Shown here in pieces: positions 21,600-31,799 of a stretch of DNA of 64,000 nt. Source of the stretch: Muricea muricata (taxonomy: Eukaryota > Cnidaria > Anthozoa > Malacalcyonacea > Plexauridae); NCBI GenBank assembly GCA_963855995.1, contig OY979716.1:86173560-86237559 (forward strand), in the 5' to 3' direction. Position numbers and translations under genes: made by a program. The notes beneath the pieces were generated by a model. That model made no database searches. It saw only the letters and a program-made list of their open reading frames with translations, and had not been told where the DNA came from. Within the stretch, counting starts at the first letter, position 1. The number at the start of each line of letters is the position of its first letter.

Positions 21600-22226
21600 G
21601 CTGCCTTGGTAGGTGGCAATCTCTCAGACTCTGTCTGTTTCCTTCGGAATAAAAACCATCTATGTTCCTTGACACTACTGATCTGGGTGCCAGGGAAGTA
21701 CAGCAAGCACACAGCTTCTCTAAGGCAGCCAAGGTTGAGGGGTAGAAGCGGTGAGGTTCCCCCAAGGTCTGCTAGGGCATCCACGCAGACACTGTCAGCC
21801 TCTAAAAATGCCTTCCAGCAAGCTAGCTTGCCCTTCCCAGCAATGCTACCCATCAGATCAGCTGCGCTCTACCCATGAAAACCTGGAAGAGCTGCTATTC
21901 TAGCTGGACCAAGGCACGGACTATGGAACAGAGGAGAATTTTTCGATGCTGCTGTCCTCTGCCGGTCACAACTCGCATGTCTTCACATAGGTCTGCGTGC
22001 CGTCTCAGTGGCAATACAAACACATCAGTGTCTGAGGAGACGATGTCAATTTTCATGGCTCCTGACAATGTGGCATCTAAAGCGTGCACAGCAGTTTCGT
22101 GTCGGCCTCCTCCTTGTTGCTGTTAAAGTATTGCATGCCAGGGCCTTTCTCCAGCATCTTAATGGCAAGGTACTCTGTAAGTTCTTTCTTCATGTTAACA
22201 TGTGCCAGAAGTCTTTTCATTAGTAC
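21600..22226 (-). pseudogene. PIN/FEN-like domain fragment of a TIR-element gene
   Basis: Read on the minus strand from about 22226: KRLLAHVNMKKELTEYLA, IKMLEKGPGM, NKEEADTKLL, then after one frameshift MKIDIVSSDTDVFVLPLRRH, VVTGRG and, in the next frame, GSIAGKGKLACWKAF followed by KEHRWFLFRRKQTESERLPP. The spacing of SSDTDVFVL and a later GCD/GKGK motif resembles the acidic residues and helical turn of PIN/FEN1-type nucleases. I infer this from motif layout only. Proteins of this build are common in cnidarian genomes and usually continue into a CXC domain. Here that continuation is on the other strand (22390-23190). A splice acceptor-like TTATAG precedes the first block. Confidence 0.5.
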
Positions 22227-22389
22227 CTATAAAATAAGAAGCAGTTTACAATCAGTTAATCTGAAGTCTAAAACTGGGGTTCAGTATAAAGAATTTAGTT
22301 GCCGAGTTTTAACGTTCTCCTACCTTGGAGATCTGTGTACTGTCTGTAATTCTGTAACAAACAGGATCTTGACCTCCTTGTTGCAAGAC

Positions 22390-23190
22390 TCTAGTAGCTG
22401 TTTTGAGGGAGAGCAACCTACCAAGTCAGCCCTGAAACAGGCGATATTACATGCCCATTACTAAGCAATGGTATAGAAGAATGATATAATCCCAAACCCA
22501 AGGCTTCCCTCACTGGCAGGCTTTGGATGGACCCTGGAGAAAGGTAATTTATCTAAGGCATATCATCATGAAAGTGACCAAAGTAATATCAAATTATGAG
22601 GTTTTTCTTTTGATTCAGATGAATGGCATCCAGTGATGATCAGCAGCGATCCGCCCCGGATGCTGTTCTTCATCTCATCAAGTGCCGTTACACCAAGGGA
22701 TCAGACTCAGACTGGCCCCAATTAAGGGGCCTTGCCATTCTAGCACTGAGAGGAGCCTTGAAATTTTTTGCTGTCCTGAATGTTTTAGGTGAAGATTTTA
22801 TGGTATTCTGGAGAGAACATGATGAATTATTTAACTGCTTCCCTGAGGAGTTCAAAAATTCCAAATCATTCCCATCCGGTCCATTCTATTTTCGTTTCGT
22901 ACTGCCTGATAGTTTGTTTTAAACATCTTTGAATGTTTACAATACGGAAATTAAACAACAATTGTCAAGGGCCCATTTGATGTCCCAGTAGGGGCCCATG
23001 TGCCATGGCACAGTGGTACATTGGCCAGTCTGAGCCTGCAAGGGATGTGGAACAAACAGATGTCAGTGCAGGAAGGCAGGGCTCAACTGCACTGATCTTT
23101 GCGCATGCGGTGATGATGAGCCTTGTGTAAACTGCCCATCTGACCCATCATCTGACCAGGAAGACGACGATGAAGAGGAAGATAGTTCGT
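22390..23190 (+). pseudogene. CXC-domain part of the same gene, split by a MITE
   Basis: The plus strand reads PTKSALKQAILHAHYQAM, then PRLPSLAGFGWTLEK at 22500-22541 ending at a GTAATT donor, and an exon after TTGATTCAG at 22619. A frameshift lies near 22650. PDAVLHLIKCRYTKG then leads up to an inserted MITE (22702-23038). Beyond it the frame continues as GTNRCQCRKAGLNCTDLCACG and an acidic tail ending at 23190. Without the insertion and one copy of its duplicated target the cysteine-rich block is continuous in frame. CXC domains bind DNA, which would suit a transposon protein. Confidence 0.65.
22702..23038. mobile_element. hAT MITE inside the CXC domain
   Basis: The ends are CAGACTCAGACTGGCC and GGCCAGTCTGAGCCTG. 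The identical 8-mer CAAGGGAT flanks it at 22694-22701 and 23039-23046. The 8-bp duplication and CAG ends indicate hAT. The interior (337 bp) has no transposase. Confidence 0.92.
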
Positions 23191-24000
23191 GAAGATAATC
23201 ATTCTTCAGTAGTAACCTCAGAAGTTCGGCGTTTGTAGAGTAACATGATTCTTCAGTTGCATAACCCCTTGATCATCGGCTTGTAAACAATTAGTATTTA
23301 TTTCATCATATCCAATGTTTTAAGAATCACGAAACTCTTTTAAGCCATTTTTTGTGAAGATAAGGTTTTGCAGATTAGTGACAGTCGATATCTGTCTTCA
23401 ACTAATTTCCAGTTCACAAAATAACATCTACTGATTTATTTAGCATTATCATCCTAATCGCCCATATAATTAGGGAAACCCTCATATTTGACCTTGGTCC
23501 AATTTGCATTGAGTCAGAGTGAAAAATCCAATTTTCGTTAATGGTGGACCTAATTAGCATGCATTTTGGTCCAGCAAACACATCACTGTCCCGAATATAG
23601 CTTCTTTGTGCTCATTTGACCCTTAGTTTAGGAGGTAGGAACTTTCAAAATGAATGATTTCCTTAGAATCGAAAAGTTATAGAGAAAAATCCATTTTTCA
23701 GTAATGGCGAAAATGTCCTCCCACCCCACCCCCTGTGACAGCCGTCGGAGCAGGTTGCATAATTGCCAACAAAATTTTTCATGCTCATTGGGGCCCCAAT
23801 TAACATTCCTAGATAGGTGGCTTGCTTTTTTCACGAAAATCCCACGGGACTTAATTTCATGACATATGCTCCCTGACTATTTGGTACCTAGATGGACAAC
23901 TTCATTTAGAATCAATTGTACATATCCAGTAAAAATAATTTTGTTAGAATTGTTTGCTGCTTTGAAAATTAATGCTTGAAAATGGATATTGACAATGCTA

Positions 24001-24264
24001 CAATCCTGGCAAAAATTATTGTGGACAGCGCGCGCGCATTAAAATTTGAACGCATCTTCTTCTAAATTAACTGGAAATCATTAGGTTTCCCCCCACTTTC
24101 CCCTATCCAATGTTGACCATGCTGATAACTGAGTGTAGTTGTTGTCAAATTACATTTTATTACTTACAATATTGAAAGGGGGGAGCAGGGGGCAGCACGA
24201 GTTAAGAGAAAGTAGCTCTGCAATAGCTTATAAAGCTTACTGTCCACATAATTTTCCAGGATTG
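24001..24264. repeat. 264-bp inverted repeat, left copy
   Basis: It starts CAATCCTGGCAAA and ends CCAGGATTG, and is the reverse complement of 38518-38783 at high identity, including CGCGCGCGCATTAAAATTTG and GTAGTTGTTGTCAAATTACA. The two copies bracket a DDE-transposase-like gene. They may therefore be the long terminal inverted repeats of that transposon. Each copy also has its own short inverted ends, so a pair of MITEs is the alternative. Confidence 0.8.
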
Positions 24265-25400
24265 TCTGAAAATCACCGCCATAGCAAAAAGTTTAATTGC
24301 GCATTATTTAAGATCATTGTAAAGCAAATTTTGATGGTTTTTATGAAGTACGTTAGTAAAGGTTAAATTTGTGATTCAGAGAGCAACGAAAGCTGTGATG
24401 AATTGGATGACCGTACAATTCTGCAGGAGGGAAAACCCCCACAAGATTAAATTAAACTGATCGTGTTTGAAGATGCGATTTTGAACATTTTTAGTAAATG
24501 CAGTCATTGTGGATCAAAATGTGTTGTCACAATGGAAAACCAAATTAGCTCTTCGTGTAAAATCTACAGCTCTTGTACAGTTGATACTAAACACTACTTG
24601 GTGTGGGAAACTGGTCCCCTGGTAAATAGAATGCATGTGTTCCATTTACTTATTGCTGCTGATATACTTTCAACAGGAATGGAATCAGCAAAGATTCTTA
24701 GACTTTTCAGCTCATTAAAGATTCCTAATGTAAAGCGATGACAGTTGTCCAAAATATTGAAAAATTATGCTATCCCAGCTGTGTACAACGTTTGGCGCAA
24801 GGAGCAACCAGCAAGGTTGAAAGAAATCGAAGGGAAGCCAATAGTAGTTGCATGTGATATGCGTGTTGACAGCCCTGGCCACACTGGTCTATTTTGATCT
24901 GGGAGCACACTGGGCATGGAACGAAACCTCATACTGGATACCCAAATAGTAAAGGTATAAATACGCATTAAGTTTCATTATACCTGAGATAATATGCTAA
25001 CAATAAATTCACTTGATTTTAACAGTCAACAGAAGTAAAAAATTCGAATGCCATGGAGTCTTTGAAAAGGCAACTAAAATGCTTAGAAGACAATAAAGCT
25101 CAGGTGGCCAAGCTTGTAACAGATCATCACACACAAGTTTCAGCATACATGGCAAATGAGAAACCAGACATTGAACATGCTTATGATGTATGGCATGTGG
25201 CAAAAGGTACACAACCGCCACAAGATATGAAGTGAAGCCAAGCAATGTAATACGACAAATTTTTGCTGCACATTGAAACACAAGTTAGGATATAGGGTGG
25301 TGTTACTCAGTCGATATTGGTAAAAAATCTAGTAATAATGTTCCTTGACTTTTCCTAGTTGTTCACATAATTAACATTACTCCATCCCAGCACAGTTAAT

Positions 25401-26842
25401 AAAATAAGATGGTTTGGCTAGTGGGACACCCCCCAAATATGTTATTGTTCTCAGTTAATTGGATCACGTGATCTTTTTAATGCATGGGGTGCGAAAATAC
25501 AATAGAAGGTTGTATTGCCGTGAGTATTTCTTTTCGAAAACTGCAACGTTTATACTCATTGGGTCGCGAATTTGATTTGCAATTAATCCTTCAGGCAAAA
25601 ATTACCTTAATTAAACAATATCTACAATATATACATGATTTAACAGAGTGTTTTTATAAAATGCAACTTTCAATTTATGACATCACTCTGCCTTTTTAGT
25701 TCTTTCCACAGTCCTTTGCTCTTTGCTGCTTTTTGCTTGACTTTAAATTTGCTAATATAATCTTTTGCACATGAAAAGCTGCGGACCTTTAAAAATAGTT
25801 TTATAATGTTTTCCAGGCAAAGCTTGGTAGTTTGTTTTGACAACTCTTGGTTGCATCCCTGCAAAATGTTTTCCCACAATGACTTGAGCAATTGGTGACA
25901 AATTGTCAAAATATAACGTCAACAATCTCTACAATTTCCACCAAGTCCTTTCATGGTGTCACAAGTCCACCCCTGCTGCGAGCATCAATATAGGTGTTCT
26001 CAATACCAGGGCATTTCATATTTTCAAGTATAGTCTGGAGCTCGTCGTTAGGTTTTTTAAACATTGTTTTTGTAATTTTGCTAATATGTACCCAGCAATG
26101 TAGGACAAGGGTCACTTAGATCCAAAGGCTTGCTACTTGAACTTGAAGGCTTTTGCCTTTTGCTGACCAGACTCAAATAAAGCCACTAAATGGTCTGTCA
26201 TGGAGATCATTACAAGGCTACATAGTGGCTGATTTGTGCACTTGAAGAGGGTAGATGATGTGGGAATAAGTTCGTAAAATTCTGTGAGAAACTTATCTTG
26301 GTTTCGTTTAACACAAATTCCATCATATATCGATAGTACAGCGTCAAACAGAGAGTCGTTTGAGTCAATTTTCTCCAAATCCGACGTTATTTCTTTGTCC
26401 CAATAACCTTCCTTTAATAGATTTAGTTTTATTTTATCAATGATAGAGATTAAACCATCATTTGTTAGCATGGGCATGTCTATACTTGGCTCAGTGTTCA
26501 CTTTATCTCAATGTTTGGGAGAGTTTCCCACTCCTCGGGGACATTGCTCTTGCGGATACTCGCTTCTGTTGGTTCAGAAATAGAATCCATAGCTGCCAAA
26601 CTTTCCTCCATTGTTTCTCTTTTACAAACTACTTAGAATCCTCGATTGTTTGCCTTCTAATGATGGTAATTTTTGCAAAATTTGGTCAAAACCGCAACTC
26701 TGTAATATAATCCTATACAATGACTGATGTGGCTATGCACTAAAGAAGTCACGTGACAATTGCTTTCTTTGATCCTCAACATAAATACCACCCGCTGCGA
26801 TTTTTCTTTTAAGTTTACCGGCTAGCCAAACCATCTTATTTT
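25401..26842 (-). mobile_element. 1.44-kb TIR element in the intron
   Basis: AAAATAAGATGGTTTGGCTA (left) and its complement TAGCCAAACCATCTTATTTT (right, to 26842) are perfect inverted ends. The element lies in the third intron of the transposase-like gene, one base from the MULE end. On the minus strand it holds pieces of an unrecognised protein. Confidence 0.7.
25670..26600 (-). pseudogene. Unrecognised protein, broken
   Basis: The minus strand has MEESLAAMDSISEPTEAS near 26610, then after a shift NTEPSIDMPMLTNDGLISI (26501-26133), IENTYIDARSRGGLVTP near 26000, and a C-terminal block LLKSLWENILQGCNQE, LCLENIIKLFLKVRSFS and KQKAAKSKGLWKELKRQ (25909-25670). These look like one protein of about 300 residues with several frame breaks. 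The C-terminal block resembles a widespread family of invertebrate proteins of unknown function. It may be cargo of the small TIR element. Confidence 0.45.
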
Positions 26843-27613
26843 CGGTCCTACTAAAAACCGCCCGAGACCGTCCGGGAAAATATTTTACCGCCCAAGACCG
26901 CCCGGCAGTAGTGAAAATACCGCCCAGTGAAAAGTAACACTGTCTGTACTATCTGTAAAATTAAAAATACCTTTTTAATGTAAAGTTTTAATGCATTTCG
27001 TTATATTTTGACTGTTTTAGCGTGACAGAAATAAGCTGTTTCGGAATTAATATGATTTCTCTCCAACTTTTTACTGTTATGAACAACTTTTCAACGTGGT
27101 TGTCAACTTTTCGTTGTGAAGTTCAAAAGTTCATTTCGGAAATAACAAGCATTTGATTGGCTTAGTCGAGTTAAGTACAGTGGCCTTTGATAATTAAGGA
27201 CGCACCATTGATTTTTGATGGGGGAGTGGGTAGAATCCCCAAAAAAATATCTACCAAGCACTTCATACTTTTAAAAAAAAAATCGTGTAGAAACTAATGA
27301 GAAAAATATCGAGCAAGCCTTTTCAGTGGTAATCATTATATTTGGAATCAATACGATTACAGTCAAGGACGTAGGACATAAAAATTACAGGTGAAGGTTT
27401 TGAAAATCAGGTGAAAATGCCTTATGCCTCCCCCCCCCAAAAAAAAAAGCTGAACCCTTAACGTTCCTGAGTACTGTTGCAAGAGGCCTGGAAAACAGTT
27501 CAATATGACACTGTCGTTGTTTGCAGATGTGTTTGAATAATCAAAATTTATTGACTTGTATACTATTTACAAAAATTGACATTAATTAAAGCTATAATAA
27601 TACAATCGAAACA

Positions 27614-29389
27614 TTATGATGTTGTCCGTGTCCTGACAGTTTTTAGCCTTTTTTTCTGTTCTGGTTTCTTAGCAATCTTTGGAGTTCTCGGTACTCTTAA
27701 CATACCATCAGTTGACTGAACTTCTTTTCGTTTTTTAGGTAACCCACACATAAATTGTCTGTATAAATGTTCTTTCTCTTCTTCCGACTTTTGGTTCCAT
27801 TGCACGTTCGTTACCTTAACTTTTGCCATCCATGGGGCTAATTCATTATATCCTTGCCCGTAAAGTGCTCGTCTACACTCAATCTGTTGCCACTTTACAA
27901 TTCTGTATAATCTGTCGATCAACGCGGGAAGTTTCATGGTTGTCCAGTTTGGCAATAACTTTATTACATGGTTCATCGACTCAGCAATTGTTCTTCCAGT
28001 CAATTGGAATCTATTTGCTACTTTGCCGTGGCTCAAAAGATACAAGTGTGGATTTTTTCTGCTATTTTTATATAGTAGTCTTCAAATGCGGGTAAACGTT
28101 TGTGAATCTTGTCTAATAATTCAATGTGCTTAAGTTCAAAGCTGTTAATACTGTTGCATGCCATCAGTCCATGCTTACCAAAGAGGTCACACTGAATTTT
28201 TCTTCTTCCTTTATCGTCTAAACCAATTTTGTTTGTTAAGTACCGCCTTACGTTTTCTTCCAAATGTCTAGTACAGAGAACATGAACAGCTGAAGGAAAA
28301 CATGTTTGGATTGTCTTTATGAGTGCGGCTTCTTCGTCGGACCCAATAACAAATTGAGACCAATGTCATTTCCTAATTTGCTTTGGAGGTGAGAAAAAAA
28401 TCTATGGTAGGTGGGATATGAACCATCCCAATGTAGGTATATAGCTGCTAAAAAACTGGTGAGTTGTCTTTGCCTTTTCTTTTTAAATTATTATGTTGGT
28501 GCACTAAAGTAGCTGCAAAACATGACCTGAGATTAAAAGTTCTGTCAATTCCAAGAACGCTTGGATTTTGTGCATTCGTAAAACAAAACTGTTTGATATC
28601 GCGCAAATTATCATCTAGGTAAAGAATGACAGAAGGTGGTTTTCCTTTAGTCTGAATTATTTCTTGTATAAAGGGATGATTGTGTATATCAGACAGGAGA
28701 GTTTGTACTTCATCTGCAATGTTTTAAAGGTGTGGTACACTACCAGTTTTCTTCTTTTTTGCTTGGTACTTCGCATTTTGTATCTGTTTTAAGTCTCTTG
28801 GGGCACAGTCCGATCTGTTAAGTACCATGCATTCGTAGATGTCTCTTGGCGCTAATGCTTTGTTGCTATCACTCAGTTCTTCAAACTTTCGCTTTACAGA
28901 GCATGATGTATGGACGTACTCGCTTGTCGTCTTCTTGCTATTACCATGTGGGACAGTGTCCTGACAATATTTCCCGATATATTCCATGACTACCTCTTTT
29001 TTTAGGTCTGCCATGCTCTCTGGACATTGAATGATGGAAGAAACGCGTCGTTTGTATGATGGATCTCTCTTTAAACATGTATAGTAGCGCTTAAACACTA
29101 TCACCTTGTCTACTGGAGGTGGAGGATCGATTAGAACACGCTTACCTTTATCACATTTAACGTATTGACCATTTTTTTTATCTACATTATCTAGTTTTCC
29201 ATCTTCATCCATGGTATAATGATGGGTTTTGCAGGATCCTGTGCTAGACCAAGCTCCGCAATCATCAACATAACACGCTCGATTGCCGTTGGCTTTTTGG
29301 ATTAGATTGTTCTCGTTTTCCAAAACGAACGCTACATTTTCCTTGATGCCTCGTGGGATACTTTTACCAGTTGGTCGATGAGTACGCAA
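27614..29389 (-). pseudogene. MULE transposase
   Basis: The N-terminal frame (29389-28724) contains CYVDDCGAWSSTGSCKTHHY, VFKRYYTCLKRDPSYKRR and APRDIYECMVLNRSDCAPRD. Beyond a stop at 28724 the frame goes on with LYLDDNLRDIKQFCFTNAQ and LGIDRTFNL (first catalytic D, about 28544), a shift, then IGSDEEAALIKTIQTCFPSA and HVLCTRHLEENV (second D, about 28336). It ends with FQLTGRTIAESMNHVIKLLP (candidate E, about 27980) and a basic tail with its stop at 27614. Order and spacing are those of MULE transposases. Stops and at least two frameshifts inactivate it. Confidence 0.88.
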
Positions 29390-29485
29390 AAGGTTAACAC
29401 ATCTTGTGGATCTAAAAATTTGTCCTCAATGGACAGCTTGATTACCCCAGGTATTCCTTCATAGTCCCTGTCTTAACTCTTTCTG

Positions 29486-29660
29486 TTCTCGCTGTTGGTG
29501 TATTCACTGTTCGTATCTTTGCTGTTCATGTTTTCACTGTACGAGTCCTCACTATTCGTACGTGTGTTTCCACTGCTTGTATTTTCACTGTAGATGTCTT
29601 CGCTGTTGGTATCTTCGCTGTTGGTATCTTCGCTGTTGCTAGATCTATACTACATGTGTT
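29486..29660 (-). repeat. 15-bp minisatellite coding NSEDT-like repeats
   Basis: CTTCGCTGTTGGTAT and diverged relatives repeat in a 15-base register. On the minus strand one frame reads NSEDTNSEDTNSED and further variants. It lies just upstream of the MULE transposase and may have been its acidic N-terminus or a separate small gene. Confidence 0.65.
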
Positions 29661-31560
29661 CTCACTGTTAACGTCTTTATTGTTCATATCTAAGCTGAAC
29701 TTTTCTTCTGCGGTGAGGCATGAGTCACCGAGATCAGTTGATTGGGATGACAACTGGAGAGAAATGCTGCGGGATGTGGATAGTATGGGATTTTTCTCCT
29801 CTCTCACTGGACTTCAAGGGAAATCACGTGGTGGAGTCAGGTCGTACTAAACAATAAATCAAAATAGATAAAAAATTAATTGTGCTTGGGTGCACGCTCG
29901 AATATAGAGCACTTGCATGTGATGTCATTGCTGCCGGTGAAAACACTCTATAGGTATTTGTGCAGCTAGTTAGTTGAACAATTCATTCCTTGTCTGGTTG
30001 GTTCCTGGGTTTGTTGGTTACACTGATTATTGCTTTGATTAAATAATTTTGCCACAGTAAGAAATATTACAAAAAAAGTAAAAAAATATAACAGAATAAA
30101 TACAAAAGTAGAACACACACATTTAATAATAAGCTTCACATATGATGTGGCGAGGAGCTTTAAAGATTTGAATATTGGCGATGGATGAGCATAAAAATCT
30201 TCATTGCCTAGTACTCTAATGACTTTTTTTGCTGTAAAATAAGAAGATTGAGATTGGTAGAATACGTAGAACCCCATATAGTATACATGTAAAAAGCACT
30301 TAGAGTAGGCACTAGGATTTTAGATAATTTGATTTCAGTGATAATGAATTTGACTTTAAATTTTCAAAATAAAACTTTGTACCTGTTTTTTCGATCGAGA
30401 TGATAACTTGCTAGGTGTGGAGGACATGGGTTGTTTCTTTTCTTTCACTGGACTGCATGACACTTTAGCTGATAGCTATATACAACAGAACAGATACAAT
30501 ATAAAATCTCGACGTGATTGCTTAATCCTTTGTCGCATGCATAAGTCTTAATTTTAAGATAAATTTATTGTATACACTATACCTCTGTCATACTCTCTCC
30601 TACGCCTTCTGTGATGTCTATGACCTGGGGTGGTTTTCTGACCAAAAGTGGGACAAAGTGATTTGGGGTCCATGTAGTACCTGATCTTGGTCGTGAAATA
30701 TTGGTTCACATAAGAACTAGGGATCCAAGGATAGTGCAAAGTTTCAGAAGTCAGACAAATGAATAAAAAACTGACACAAATAGAAACAATGAATACAATA
30801 CATACAGAACAATAAATCTGAAAACTGTGGTCTGCAATTAGAAGGTATATTTTTGAAAATTTCAAAGCGTTTCAAGTCAAGCCTTTTGAATATGTAAACC
30901 TACAATTTCATTGCGTTGTAGGGGTTGAAAGCGTTAACTGGACTCTCATTAAGAGAAATTATAAAGCCACCTCAATTACATGAATCTATGACATCGAAAC
31001 TTTTTAAGGATTATCGCTCAATGTTTGCATAAACTTGAAAATTTTCAAAATGTTCCCCTTTGGCTTGCGCAGTTTGACAACGAAATATAGTACTTCCGAT
31101 TAATTTTGTTTACCTCAAATAAATACTTTGCACGCTAAACTTTACGTATCACTACGTCGAAGAATTCTTAAGAAAACGACACCGCTTCATATGGTGATAT
31201 TTTGAGGAATATACGATAAAGGAATAGCCGAATATATGAATATATGATAAAATTTTTAAATATACAGATGTATGTGTGCGTTCGCACTAACGATGAGCAG
31301 TCAGCAAGCGCCCACTACATTATAATACGCAAAAGATTTCGCTGTATCTTGTTTGGGGACAATTTATTTTTATAAAATAAATTGAGTTCAATAGGAAGCA
31401 ACATCCACATTATATCCTCTAAAGATTAAGTAGATGAATATGTCTGGCAACACAAGTAATTCCCATCAACACCTGTCTCAAGTTTAAGTACCGCCTGGCT
31501 CCGCCTTTAACACATCTTCCTAAACCGACATTCCTCACTTATTAGTAATATTTACCACAA
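29661..31560. other. MULE interior, no recognised gene
   Basis: A minus-strand frame at 29966-30277 has one hydrophobic segment, and another at 30554-30865 has a basic HRHHRRRR run. Neither is recognised. The piece 30705-30757 is a fragment of the CACTA-associated exon repeat also present at 15395 and 60793. Confidence 0.4.
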
Positions 31561-31563
31561 AGC

Positions 31564-31798
31564 ATGCCCAAAACCAAAGCTAAGTCATTCTGGTTTCAAA
31601 CTCCATGGCGACATCACAAACAACACAAATATGCGAGTTTTGAGAGAAATGTAAAAAAAAAAAGAAAAGAAAAGGATCCTCAGAAAGTCGCTGTCAGAAA
31701 AAGATCGGCTAAGGTACATCTTTCCGCTGGCGTAGAAGCTTGTACAGTCAACGTTTGGAAGAATCTTGATGGGCTACAGATTTTTCCCTGTGCCAGGT
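31564..31798 (+). CDS. Basic exon-like frame inside the MULE
   Basis: An ATG-started frame, MPKTKAKSFWFQTPWRHHKQ, is rich in Lys and Arg and reaches a good donor, CCAG-GTGAGT, at 31798. Only this first-exon-like piece is visible. It could be a captured host exon. No family was recognised and no downstream exon was identified. Confidence 0.35.
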
Positions 31799-31799
31799 G

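Larger units (their letters stand above)
21022..23879. mobile_element. 2.86-kb TIR element carrying nuclease-like/CXC gene
   Basis: The left end TAGTCAGAGAGCATAT and right end ATATGCTCCCTGACTA begin inverted repeats about 100 bp long (21022-21120 and 23778-23879). The repeats share CCTATCTAGGAATGTTAATT and GGCCCCAATG. TTT lies outside both ends, a possible 3-bp duplication. Inside are a nuclease-like fragment on the minus strand and a CXC-domain fragment on the plus strand. The superfamily is not recognised. Confidence 0.75.

Noticed and set aside
21420-21878. Plus-strand 152-codon frame as a gene
   Set aside because: It is the antisense shadow of the nuclease-like minus-strand sequence (KEHRWFLFRRK).
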